Below, one piece after another: positions 1 through 11,880 of a stretch of DNA of 64,000 nt. Both the position numbers and the translations under genes were made by a program. Every line of letters starts with the position of its first letter. The first letter of the stretch is position 1. This stretch comes from Nonomuraea spiralis (GTDB lineage Bacteria; Actinomycetota; Actinomycetes; Streptosporangiales; Streptosporangiaceae), in NCBI RefSeq assembly GCF_014648435.1, contig NZ_BMRC01000004.1, positions 62,001 to 126,000 of the forward strand, in the 5' to 3' direction. Below the pieces are notes generated by a model. It searched no databases. It saw only the letters and a list, made by a program, of their open reading frames with translations, and was not told the DNA's origin.

Positions 1-125
1 CGCAGCGCCTGGGCCCGCTCGGGCCGGCGGGTGGTCGCCATGATGTCGCCCGGTTTGAACCCGGCGCGCAGCAGCCCGGACAGCAGGGCCTCGCCCATCT
101 TGCCGGTGCCCAGGATCGCGATCAT
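1..125 (-). CDS. proC: pyrroline-5-carboxylate reductase, N-terminal part (runs off window)
   Basis: Only the first 41 codons are in the window; the gene continues beyond base 1. The N-terminus begins MIAILGTGKMGEALLSGLL, the Rossmann glycine-rich NADP-binding loop (GxGxMG) typical of ProC, followed by the GDIMATTRRPERA segment that precedes the second strand of the fold. ProC makes proline from pyrroline-5-carboxylate in the cytoplasm. It lies 49 bases downstream of proline dehydrogenase on the same strand, so enzymes for both directions of the proline/P5C interconversion may be co-transcribed. The start is the ATG at 125-123. The identification rests on a short segment but the motif is clear. 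Confidence 0.85.
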   Translation of the reverse strand, partial: MIAILGTGKMGEALLSGLLRAGFKPGDIMATTRRPERAQAL

Positions 126-174
126 CTCGGCCTCTCGAAACCTCTCGCAGGGGAACGGACGCCGGCCCAGCCTA

Positions 175-1056
175 CTAGCCTCTCGACAGCAGCGATCTGA
201 GGAAGAAGGCCAGGTTGCGCGGGCGTTCGGCCAGGCGGCGCATGAGGTAGGCGTACCAGTCGGCGCCGTACGGGACGTACACGCGCACCTGGCCGCCGAG
301 ACCGGCCAGGCGGTGCTGCTCGCCGGGGCGCACGCCGTACAACATCTGGTACTCGAAGCCGTTGACGTCGCGGCCGTCGAGCACGGCCAGGGTGGAGGCG
401 ATCTGGATCAGCCTGGGGTCGTGCGTGGCGATCATGGGGTAGCCGGTGCCCGCCATGAGGATCCTGAGGCAGCGGACGAACGAGCGGTCGATGTCGGCCG
501 GCCTGGTGTATGCGCCGGGGGCGGTGTAGGCGCCCTTGCAGAGCCGTACGCGGGCGCCGACCAGCTTCTCGCAGCGTTCGATCGCGTCGGGGAGGTAGGC
601 CTGGACCACGATCCCGACGTCGGGATGCTCCTTGCGCAGCGTGGCGTGCACGAAGTGCAGCCCGCCGATCGTGTCGTGCTCCTCGGCGTCGAGCGTGACC
701 GTGAGCCCCCGGACGGCGGCCGCCTCGCAGATGGTGGCCGCGTTGTCCAGCGCGGTCTGCTCCGACAGCCGCAGGCCGAGCGCGGTCAGCTTGACCGATG
801 CGTCGCCGCCGGGCGGCAGCCGGTCGAGGAGCGCCAGGTACTCGCGCACGGCCCTCTCGGCCTGCGCCCTGTCGGTCACCTCCTCGCCGAGGTGGTCGAC
901 GGTCACGAGCAGGCCCTCGCGGGTCAGCCCGTCGATGACGTCGACGACGTCGTCGGCGACGTATCGCTTGACCACGTCTCTGGTCAGCGGCGATGTGGTG
1001 ATGACGCGTTCGGCGCGTTCGCTCTTGGAGACGGCGAGCATTGCCTGACGGAGCAC
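175..1056 (-). CDS. proline dehydrogenase (monofunctional, FAD-dependent)
   Basis: A 293-residue protein matching monofunctional proline dehydrogenases, which oxidise proline to pyrroline-5-carboxylate with FAD. Visible family motifs include DAEEHDTI, VVQAYLPDA, RVRLCKGAY and the C-terminal region around FEYQMLYGVR, in the order expected for the distorted TIM barrel. The open frame extends upstream, but the start is set at the GTG at 1056. A -10-like box, TAGTGT, lies exactly seven bases before it and there is no Shine-Dalgarno sequence, which suggests a leaderless mRNA. An in-frame ATG five codons later is the alternative. The gene is followed by proC and is divergent from a lipoprotein gene 72 bases away. 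Confidence 0.9.
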   Translation of the reverse strand: MLRQAMLAVSKSERAERVITTSPLTRDVVKRYVADDVVDVIDGLTREGLLVTVDHLGEEVTDRAQAERAVREYLALLDRLPPGGDASVKLTALGLRLSEQTALDNAATICEAAAVRGLTVTLDAEEHDTIGGLHFVHATLRKEHPDVGIVVQAYLPDAIERCEKLVGARVRLCKGAYTAPGAYTRPADIDRSFVRCLRILMAGTGYPMIATHDPRLIQIASTLAVLDGRDVNGFEYQMLYGVRPGEQHRLAGLGGQVRVYVPYGADWYAYLMRRLAERPRNLAFFLRSLLSRG

Positions 1057-1063
1057 GTGAACC

Positions 1064-1069
1064 ACACTA
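1064..1069 (-). promoter_or_regulatory. leaderless -10 box of proline dehydrogenase
   Basis: The minus-strand hexamer TAGTGT fits the actinobacterial -10 pattern TAnnnT. It is separated by seven bases from the GTG at 1056, the distance expected when transcription starts at the first base of the start codon. No -35 box is convincing. Confidence 0.5.
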
Positions 1070-1128
1070 ACCGCCCGCTTCCTGGGTATATCGATGAACC
1101 GCGGACCTGCCCTTTTCGTCTTATGGAT

Positions 1129-1599
1129 ATGCGCACAATGACGACAGCGACTCTGCTCGCCGGATCTCTGGTGCTCGCCACGAGTTGTGCCACATCGCCG
1201 CCGGCCGCCCTGCCGGCGCCGCAGGCGCCAGTCGAGCACGCCGTGACGCCGGTCACCACCGCCCCCACGCCCACCACCGGCCCCTCCAAGGGCCCCGAAC
1301 CGGTCAAGCCCACGGGCGACGCCGTCAACGTGCACAAGGTCCGCTGGACCAAGGCCACGCCCGTCGCGCGCGGCAAGCAGGTCAGACTCACGTGGTGGTC
1401 GGGCGTGGCGCCGTGCACGGTGCTGGACAAGGTCAAGGTCAAGGAGACCGCCAAGAAGGTCACGATCACCCTGTACGAGGGCGCCTCCCCCAAGGCCAGG
1501 AACGTCTCCTGCATCCTGCTGGCTGTAGAGAAGACCACGACCGTCAAGCTCAAGCACGCCCTCGGCAAGCGCAAGCTCGTGGACGGCGCCAAGCCCTAG
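1129..1599 (+). CDS. small putative lipoprotein of unknown function
   Basis: A 156-residue exported protein of no recognised family. The N-terminus MRTMTTATLLAGSLVLATSC has a short positive region, a hydrophobic stretch and a lipobox-like LATSC, so the mature protein would probably be anchored to the outer face of the membrane. A Pro/Thr/Ala-rich linker (roughly residues 20-65) leads to a compact lysine- and valine-rich C-terminal domain with two cysteines, about 30 residues apart, that could form a disulfide. Three ATG codons (1123, 1129, 1138) compete; 1129 is chosen because it keeps the arginine before the hydrophobic core. No ribosome binding site is evident. Confidence 0.6.
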   Translation: MRTMTTATLLAGSLVLATSCATSPPAALPAPQAPVEHAVTPVTTAPTPTTGPSKGPEPVKPTGDAVNVHKVRWTKATPVARGKQVRLTWWSGVAPCTVLDKVKVKETAKKVTITLYEGASPKARNVSCILLAVEKTTTVKLKHALGKRKLVDGAKP

Positions 1600-1712
1600 C
1601 CGCCGTCACACCGGCGTACCGGAACCCATGGCCGGTCGCCCCCGTTACGCCTGTTGTGTGGAATCACGCAGGTTCTTGCCCGATTGCCGGGAATGCTGCC
1701 GCACTCATAGGG

Positions 1713-1733
1713 GTTGAGTCGAGTAGGCTCAAG
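1713..1733 (+). promoter_or_regulatory. HAIR operator, upstream copy (HspR binding site)
   Basis: GTTGAGT, seven bases, GCTCAAG. This matches the HspR-associated inverted repeat (CTTGAGT-N7-ACTCAAG) with one substitution in each arm. It lies immediately upstream of the -35 box of dnaK. HspR, encoded four genes downstream, binds such sites together with DnaK to repress the operon. Confidence 0.85.
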
Positions 1734-1737
1734 TCGT

Positions 1738-3676
<1,939 letters not shown>

Positions 3677-3677
<1 letters not shown>

Positions 3678-4279
3678 TGCCGGCGCGTGACAACGGGCAT
3701 GAGGAGCCGGTGATCCGCGACAAGCGCAAGATCGACCCGGAGACGGGTGAGGTTCGGGAGCCCTCGGGTGAGCAGTCCGAGGCGCCCGCCGAGCAGACGC
3801 CCACGGTGACGGCCCACGACGGCGAGCTGGCGGCCCAGCTCGCCGAGCGGACCGCCGACCTCCAGCGTCTCCAGGCGGAGTACACGAACTACCGCAGAAG
3901 GGTCGAGCGTGACCGGGTCGCGGTTCGCGAGCAGGCCGTCGCCGGCGCGCTGACCGAGCTGCTCCCCGTGCTCGACGACATCGGAAGAGCCCGTGACCAC
4001 GGCGAGCTGACCGGTGGCTTCGCGAAGGTGGCGGAGTCCCTGGAGTCCGCGCTCACCAAGCTGGGCCTCAGCCCCTACGGTCAGAAGGGCGACCCGTTCG
4101 ACCCGACGATCCACGAGGCGCTGATGCACAGCTACTCGCCCGACGTCACCGAGCCCACCGCGGTCGAGGTGTTCCAGCCCGGCTACCGGATGGGTGAGCG
4201 GGTGCTGCGCCCGGCGCGGGTGGCGGTGGCCGAGCCCGAGGACGCTCCTCCCGCGTCCAATGACGACGAAGCAAACTGA
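3677..4279 (+). CDS. grpE: nucleotide exchange factor GrpE
   Basis: A 200-residue GrpE. A charged, disordered N-terminus of about 50 residues leads to the long dimerising helix (AELAAQLAERTADLQRLQAE, then YTNYRRRVERDR) and a C-terminal beta domain with FDPTIHEALMHS and the terminal PGYRMGERVLRPARVAVAEP signature. GrpE releases ADP from DnaK. The ATG overlaps the dnaK stop by one base, which implies translational coupling; a GTG three bases earlier is a less likely alternative. The gene sits between dnaK and dnaJ as in other actinomycetes. Confidence 0.96.
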
Positions 4280-4299
4280 CAAAGGACGAAGGGCCGTAG

Positions 4300-5487
4300 A
4301 TGAGCACCAAGGACTACCTGGAAAAGGACTACTACGCCGTCCTTGGTGTGCCCAAGACCGCCACCCCCGATGAGATCAAGAAGGCGTACCGGAAGCTGGC
4401 CAGGCAGTACCACCCGGACACCAACCAGGGCGACGCCGCCAAGGAGACCAAGTTCAAGGAGGTCTCGGAGGCGTACGACGTCCTGTCCGACAGCAAGCGC
4501 CGCAAGGAGTACGACGAGGCGCGCACGCTGTTCGGGTCCGGGGTGGGCGGTCAGCGTCCCGGCGGTGGCGGTTTCCCGTTCGACTTCGGCGACCTGTTCG
4601 GCGGCACCGCCGGCCAGCAGGGCGGCGGGGGCGCGGGCGAGCGGCTCGGCGACCTGTTCGGCGGGCTGTTCAACCGGGGCGGGGGCGGCGGCGGCACCAC
4701 CCGTACGACGAGCGCGACCAGGCCGCGCCGCGGCCAGGACGTCGAGTCCGAGGTCACGCTCTCGTTCACCGAGGCCGTCGAGGGCACCACGGTGTCGCTC
4801 AGGCTGACCAGCTCGGCGGCCTGCGCCGCGTGCACCGGCACCGGCGCGAAGGCGGGCACGACCCCCAGGGTCTGTCCCACCTGCGAGGGCACCGGCGCGG
4901 CCAGCCGCAACCTGGGCAACTTCGCCTTCTCCGAGCCCTGCCGCGACTGCAAGGGCCGCGGGCTGATCGTGGACGACCCCTGCCCCGTGTGCGAGGGCAG
5001 CGGCCGGGCCAAGAGCACCCGTACGATCCAGGCCAGGATCCCCGCCGGCGTGGCCGACGGGCAGCGGGTCAAGCTCAAGGCCAAGGGCGCGCCGGGCGAG
5101 AACGGCGGCCCGGCCGGCGACCTGTACATCCTGGCGCACGTCAAGCCGCACGCCGTGTTCGGCCGGACGGGCGAAAACCTCACGATCACGGTTCCGGTGA
5201 CGTTCACGGAGGCCGCGCTGGGCGCCGAGATCAAGGTGCCGATCCTCAAGGGCATGCCGGTGACGCTGCGCATCCCGGCGGGCACGCCCAACGGCCGCAC
5301 GTTCCGCGTCCGCGGCAGGGGCGTCACCCGCAAGGACGGCACCAAGGGCGACCTGCTCGCCAGCGTCGAGGTGGTCGTGCCGCAGACGCTCGACGACAAG
5401 TCGCGCGAGCTCCTCACCGAGTTCAACACCGCGACCGCGGGCGACGACCCGCGCGCTGATCTCATTCAGCGAGCCAGAAGCGAGTAG
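4300..5487 (+). CDS. dnaJ: co-chaperone DnaJ (Hsp40, type I)
   Basis: A 395-residue type I J-protein. The J domain (residues about 9-75) contains the DnaK-activating HPD motif in [12 protein letters not shown] Gly/Phe-rich region follows, then four zinc-binding repeats [24 protein letters not shown] and CPVCEGSG, and the C-terminal substrate-binding barrels. It stimulates DnaK ATPase and delivers clients. It begins 20 bases after grpE, and hspR begins three bases after its stop. All catalytic and metal-binding residues are intact. Confidence 0.97.
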   Translation: MSTKDYLEKDYYAVLGVPKTATPDEIKKAYRKLARQYHPDTNQGDAAKETKFKEVSEAYDVLSDSKRRKEYDEARTLFGSGVGGQRPGGGGFPFDFGDLFGGTAGQQGGGGAGERLGDLFGGLFNRGGGGGGTTRTTSATRPRRGQDVESEVTLSFTEAVEGTTVSLRLTSSAACAACTGTGAKAGTTPRVCPTCEGTGAASRNLGNFAFSEPCRDCKGRGLIVDDPCPVCEGSGRAKSTRTIQARIPAGVADGQRVKLKAKGAPGENGGPAGDLYILAHVKPHAVFGRTGENLTITVPVTFTEAALGAEIKVPILKGMPVTLRIPAGTPNGRTFRVRGRGVTRKDGTKGDLLASVEVVVPQTLDDKSRELLTEFNTATAGDDPRADLIQRARSE

Positions 5488-5490
5488 CCG

Positions 5491-5841
5491 ATGGACGCCA
5501 ACTATTTCGACCTGTCCGACGACACGCCTGTTTATGTGATTTCGGTGGCCGCGCAACTCTCCGGGCTCCACCCGCAGACGCTGCGCCAGTACGACCGGCT
5601 CGGCCTGGTCAGCCCGGGCCGCACCGCCGGGCGCGGCCGCCTCTACTCCACAAGGGACATCATCCAGCTCCGCGAGGTCCAGCGGCTCTCCCAGGAGGAG
5701 GGCATCAACCTCGCGGGCATCAAGCGGATCCTTGAGCTCGAGAACGAAGCACTGCGGCTGCGTGAGGAGGTTCACCGCCTGCGCGCCGAGATGCGGATGG
5801 TCAGGGCGCTGATCCGCTACGAGCTGCCACCGGGGGCCTGA
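5491..5841 (+). CDS. hspR: heat-shock repressor HspR (MerR family)
   Basis: A 116-residue MerR-type regulator. The N-terminal winged helix-turn-helix reads [20 protein letters not shown] followed by [20 protein letters not shown], and a C-terminal dimerisation helix is rich in Leu, Arg and Glu. HspR represses the dnaK operon, and often clpB, by binding HAIR sites with DnaK as co-repressor, so the operon carries its own repressor and both HAIR sites upstream of dnaK are its predicted targets. It starts three bases after dnaJ and ends five bases before clpB. Confidence 0.95.
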   Translation: MDANYFDLSDDTPVYVISVAAQLSGLHPQTLRQYDRLGLVSPGRTAGRGRLYSTRDIIQLREVQRLSQEEGINLAGIKRILELENEALRLREEVHRLRAEMRMVRALIRYELPPGA

Positions 5842-5846
5842 AGGTT

Positions 5847-8417
<2,571 letters not shown>

Positions 8418-8434
8418 CGCCGCCGTACGCACAG

Positions 8435-8464
8435 GGCCCGGAGATCCACGCGGATCTCCGGGCC
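8435..8464 (+). terminator. terminator of the dnaK-clpB operon
   Basis: A perfect 13-bp stem (GGCCCGGAGATCC with its complement) closes a four-base ACGC loop, 17 bases after the clpB stop. There is no U-tract, as is common for actinobacterial terminators. Confidence 0.8.
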
Positions 8465-8606
8465 TCGGCGTGTCATGGCAGGGTCATCTCCCTCCGTGCG
8501 GCGGTAAGGTTCCCGCCACCCTTCGGACAAGCCGCGGACCACCGGCCGATCGCGTGACTAGCTTCGGCGTTCGTCAGATCACCGAATCCGATCAGGGGAA
8601 CGTACG

Positions 8607-9290
8607 GTGTCGCAGAAGATCCGAAGAATCCTCGCGGTGGCCACTCTGACCGCGGCCGTCACCTGGCCGGTCGCCGGCCCGTCGACGGCCGACACCTGCC
8701 GGGCGCAGAACGAGTCGGTGGCCTCGTACTGCAACGGCAAGACCATGCTGCGCCTCAACGAAGGCAAGACGAACGGCCACCGGGTCGTCACCGAAGAGAT
8801 CAGCAAGCTGGCGGTCGCCGCCGGCGACATGGCGAGGAGGCTCGGCCTGACCGGCCTGACGACCGCCAGGTCCGCCATGGGCCCGCTGGCCGACCTCGGC
8901 GGGGTGGGTGCCACGTGGGGCATGCCCTCGCTGACCAGCGCGTCGCCCGCGCTGTTCCCGATGGTCCCGGGCGACAGGGGGATGCGGGACCTCGCGACGA
9001 CGCTCCAGGTGCCCGCGCTGCCCGCTCTCCCCGCGTTGCCGCAGACGCCCATCATGGCCCGCGTGCCCGCCGAGACTGCGGTCGTCGGGAAGCCGACCTC
9101 CCCCGCGAAGGGCCAGGCCGCGCAGGCGCCGATGGACCTGCGTCAGCCGGTGCACGAGATCGGCGGCCGGCTCCTGGCGAATCTGCTGCCCAAGGCCGTG
9201 CAGAGCGTCGAGGGCGCCTCGACGCTGCCCGGCGGCCCGCAGGCCGTCGACGGCTTCAGCCGCCTGCTGCCCGGTCTCGGCCTGGGCTGA
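8607..9290 (+). CDS. secreted protein of unknown function
   Basis: A 227-residue predicted exported protein. The N-terminus MSQKIRRILAVATLTAAVTW plus PVAGPSTADT looks like a Sec signal peptide with cleavage after Ala-Gly-Pro-Ser-Thr-Ala. The mature part has two early cysteines (TCRAQNES and ASYCNGK) and long Pro/Ala/Leu-rich low-complexity stretches including repeated PALPAL. Family membership is not recognised. The GTG start at 8607 has a ribosome binding site AGGGGAA. It is monocistronic between the clpB terminator and a second hairpin shared with the convergent gene. Confidence 0.7.
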   Translation: MSQKIRRILAVATLTAAVTWPVAGPSTADTCRAQNESVASYCNGKTMLRLNEGKTNGHRVVTEEISKLAVAAGDMARRLGLTGLTTARSAMGPLADLGGVGATWGMPSLTSASPALFPMVPGDRGMRDLATTLQVPALPALPALPQTPIMARVPAETAVVGKPTSPAKGQAAQAPMDLRQPVHEIGGRLLANLLPKAVQSVEGASTLPGGPQAVDGFSRLLPGLGLG

Positions 9291-9408
9291 GCCGAAGACG
9301 TCCGGGCGCGGGTCGTGCCTGCCGCGCCCGGGCTTCCGCAGCCGGAGGGGCCGTGATCGCGCACTGACGCGGCTCCTCCGGCCCGGTTTCGCGGGCGCGC
9401 GACAAGCA

Positions 9409-9426
9409 GGGCCCCTCGCGGGGCCC
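9409..9426. terminator. bidirectional hairpin between convergent genes
   Basis: A GC-only seven-base-pair stem (GGGCCCC and GGGGCCC) with a TCGC loop lies between the stop of the secreted protein (9290) and the stop of the convergent TPR-like gene (9446). Confidence 0.55.
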
Positions 9427-9445
9427 GCCGGTCCGGCCCCGGCGG

Positions 9446-9976
9446 CTAGGAGACGAGCTCGTCGAGCTCGTCCTCCGGAAGGCCGAGGTCGACCCTGATC
9501 CGGTAGCGCGTCCGCAGCAGCGCCACCTGTTCGGGGTCGCCCTCATCACAGCCCAGAACGGCCTGTGTGGCCCATTCGAGACCGCCCCGGAGATCGCCGT
9601 AGGCGACCAGGGTCTCCGCGATGGTGTGGGCCGTCGCCGTGGAGACGTCGCCCTCGGCGCGGATGGTCTCGATCACCTCCCGGGCCTCGTCGGGACGTTC
9701 GAGCTCGAAGAGGGTGTCGGCGATGCCGGCCCGCGGGTCGAAACCCGCGTCGCCACCGTCTTCTACGGCGCGCTGGAAACACTCCATCGCGCGGGCGGGC
9801 TGGCCCGCAGCTCGCCATTCCTCGGCGGCGAGGACCAGGATGGACGCCCTGGAGACGTCGCCGGTGGAATAGTCGAGCGCGACGTCGTAAAGCCGACTGG
9901 CCAAGGAACTGTGGTCGTCGGCCAGCAGGGCCTGCTCTAGCAGACGATCAAGGTGCTCACGGGTCACATGCGCCAC
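9446..9976 (-). CDS. TPR-like helical-repeat protein
   Basis: A 176-residue soluble, acidic protein made of helix pairs that resemble tetratricopeptide repeats (for example EEWRAAGQPARAMECFQRAV and ADTLFELERPDEAREVIETI), so probably a protein-interaction scaffold. No catalytic motif is seen and the partner is unknown. The start is GTG at 9976 with no ribosome binding site but a TAGTCT box six bases upstream, suggesting a leaderless mRNA. The gene faces the secreted protein gene across a shared hairpin. Confidence 0.75.
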   Translation of the reverse strand: MAHVTREHLDRLLEQALLADDHSSLASRLYDVALDYSTGDVSRASILVLAAEEWRAAGQPARAMECFQRAVEDGGDAGFDPRAGIADTLFELERPDEAREVIETIRAEGDVSTATAHTIAETLVAYGDLRGGLEWATQAVLGCDEGDPEQVALLRTRYRIRVDLGLPEDELDELVS

Positions 9977-9982
9977 ACCGCG

Positions 9983-9988
9983 AGACTA
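9983..9988 (-). promoter_or_regulatory. leaderless -10 box of the TPR-like gene
   Basis: Minus-strand TAGTCT, six bases before the GTG at 9976. It fits TAnnnT, and there is no Shine-Dalgarno sequence. Confidence 0.45.
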
Positions 9989-10142
9989 CCGAGCCGTACG
10001 GCGGTTTGCCCGGTCAATGCGCATGGCCGGTCACATGCAAATTCGGCAACGTCTTGTTCAAGGCTGGTTACGCTGCGCGTGTCTGTGCAGGCCGGCGGGC
10101 ATGTACCCCTTGCTTTGCGTCCCGCGAGCGGAGGGGGCTGTA

Positions 10143-10508
10143 ATGGGCTTGTCCAGGCAGATGACCTTCACGCTGGCTTGTGCGGTCGTTCTCTCGGCTC
10201 TCGGGCCCGGCGTGGCCGGGTATCTGTCGGGGCGGCTGGAGGCCATCGAGACGGCGGAGCGCAACCTGCGGGCGCTGGAGACCAGGCTCGACGTCAGGCA
10301 GGCCAGGGATGCCCGCCCGGTGTCGTATCCCATGCCCTGCCTGCGCACTCCCCCGACGCCGCACATCCAGCAGGTGCCGGCGGCGGCGCTGGGCGACCGG
10401 CGGCTCGCCCGGTGGCGGCACCGGGCGCCGGCGTCCGCGCCGCCCGCGCTCCGGCGGCCGATCGTGCCGGGTGGTCAGCGGCCGGTCATGGCCGGGACCG
10501 CCCGGTGA
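10143..10508 (+). CDS. small single-pass membrane protein, unknown function
   Basis: A 121-residue protein with an N-terminal hydrophobic segment (MTFTLACAVVLSALGPGVAG) that could be a signal anchor, a short helix with heptad-like leucines (RLEAIETAERNLRALETRL) and a Pro/Arg-rich basic tail. The ATG is preceded by a strong GAGGGGG. The last 23 bases overlap the 3' end of the convergent gene. Function is unknown; the reading frame is supported by the ribosome binding site and codon usage rather than by homology. Confidence 0.55.
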   Translation: MGLSRQMTFTLACAVVLSALGPGVAGYLSGRLEAIETAERNLRALETRLDVRQARDARPVSYPMPCLRTPPTPHIQQVPAAALGDRRLARWRHRAPASAPPALRRPIVPGGQRPVMAGTAR

Positions 10509-11097
10509 TCCGGTCGAGCACCTGCGTGTAGAGGTCGTTCCGTACCTTCTGGACCTGCTCCATGAGCGCTTCCAGCGGTGAGCGCGCCGGGCGGGCGACC
10601 CTGCGGGCCGCCGCCCGCGCTCGCGCCTGGGCTCGGGCTTGCGCTCGGGCCTGGGTTCGGGCTCGGGCCGCTGCTTTCGCGGCCGCCGAGGTCGCGGTCC
10701 GGGCCACTGCCGGGATCACGGCCGCCCGGGTGACGACGCGGCGCGCGGGCCGGGCGGCCGTCCTCAGGTGGGCCCGCTTCCGGTGGGCGCGCGCCTCGAC
10801 CTTGGCGACCGTACGCGCCGTCGGCTCCGCCGCCTTGTTCGGCGGTACGGTCACCGCCGCCCCTTGAGGCACGGCCACCGGGTCCGGCTCGGGCGGGACG
10901 GCGTGACAGGCGACGACCGGCCGCACGGTCAGCGCCGCCACCTCCGTGTCGTCGGCCGCGTACCCCGCCGAGTAGCCGATCATCGCGCTCGCGCCCACGG
11001 CCAGGGCGAGCCCCAGCGTCGCGTAGACCGGGCCGCGCCTGCGACGGGGATCGGAGGGGGCGCTGCGAAGGAAGGCGGACGGTGGAAGATCGGACAT
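10486..11097 (-). CDS. Ala/Arg-rich membrane-anchored protein, unknown function
   Basis: A 203-residue protein. A basic N-terminus (SDPRRRRG) precedes one transmembrane helix (YATLGLALAVGASAMIGYSA), then a Pro/Val-rich stretch and a highly biased Ala/Arg region with repeated ARAQ units (about residues 130-170). The C-terminus is a short amphipathic segment. The start is the ATG at 11097 because GGAGGTGAAG stands directly before it, although the frame stays open upstream. It lies 70 bases downstream of the tetR gene and could be in the same transcript. Function unknown. Confidence 0.65.
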   Translation of the reverse strand: MSDLPPSAFLRSAPSDPRRRRGPVYATLGLALAVGASAMIGYSAGYAADDTEVAALTVRPVVACHAVPPEPDPVAVPQGAAVTVPPNKAAEPTARTVAKVEARAHRKRAHLRTAARPARRVVTRAAVIPAVARTATSAAAKAAARARTQARAQARAQARARAAARRVARPARSPLEALMEQVQKVRNDLYTQVLDRITGRSRP

Positions 11098-11167
11098 CTT
11101 CACCTCCCGAGACCTGTGACGGACAGTAAACAGACGATCGCTCACTGTCGTCATTCCCAGATCTCGG

Positions 11168-11851
11168 TCAGCGTCCCACGTCACCCTCGGTCAGTACGTG
11201 CGGCGACCACGATTTCAGCTGGCGCGACAGGAACCCCCGCACCAGGTGCTTGGCGGCCTCGATGATGTCGGGCGCGCCGTCGGGGTCGCGGCGGAAGGCC
11301 AGCTTGAGCACCGCGTCGCCGGCCTCGACCCCGACCAGCACGGCCAGGTCGAGCGTCTCGCTGTCGGCCAGCCCGAACTCCTTCAGCAGCAGGCCGCGCA
11401 GCCTGCCCGCGATCACCGTGTTGTTCTCGGAGTCGGAGTCGAGCAGGTTGAGGTCGACGACGTCGCCGAAGTGCAGGCTCCTGAAGCCGGGTACGGTGCG
11501 ATGCATGTCGACGTACTCGTCGATGATCGCGTCCACGGCCTCCCACCAGCCTCGGTACTCCTCCTCCATGAACCGGCGGCCCACCCGCGCCACGAACTGC
11601 TCGACGTTGCGCCGGGTGAGCTCCTGGGTGATGGCCCGTTTGTCGGGGAAGAACTGGTAGACCGAGCCGATCGCGACGCCCGCCCGTTCGGCGATGCGAG
11701 TGGTGGACAGGGCCTCGTAGCCGGTCTCGTCGAGGAGTTCGGCGCAGGCGTCGAGCATGCGCTCGACGCGCCGCGCGCTGCGGCGTTGGGCCGGCTGCCG
11801 CCGGAGAGCTTTGGGGTGGACGCAGTCATCATCCATTTGCGGCGAGGACAC
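11168..11851 (-). CDS. TetR-family transcriptional regulator
   Basis: A 227-residue regulator. The N-terminal helix-turn-helix (ELLDETGYEALSTTRIAERA followed by GVAIGSVYQFFPDKRAI) is a textbook TetR DNA-binding domain; the C-terminal ligand domain is divergent. The start is GTG 11851, with GAGAAGA upstream; the ATG five codons later is an alternative. It lies 29 bases downstream of the hydrolase/SDR fusion gene on the same strand, so the two are probably co-transcribed and the regulator would be autoregulated through the palindrome at 13588-13604. The likely inducer is a substrate of the fusion enzyme, but that is inference. Confidence 0.85.
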   Translation of the reverse strand: MSSPQMDDDCVHPKALRRQPAQRRSARRVERMLDACAELLDETGYEALSTTRIAERAGVAIGSVYQFFPDKRAITQELTRRNVEQFVARVGRRFMEEEYRGWWEAVDAIIDEYVDMHRTVPGFRSLHFGDVVDLNLLDSDSENNTVIAGRLRGLLLKEFGLADSETLDLAVLVGVEAGDAVLKLAFRRDPDGAPDIIEAAKHLVRGFLSRQLKSWSPHVLTEGDVGR

Positions 11852-11880
11852 GGATTCATCTTCTCTCGTCGGCGCGATCG

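Noticed and set aside
175..1557. N-terminal extension of the proline dehydrogenase frame to 1557
   Set aside because: The extension covers the divergent lipoprotein gene, has low-complexity Gly/Arg-rich content and no ribosome binding site; the GTG at 1056 is the supported start.
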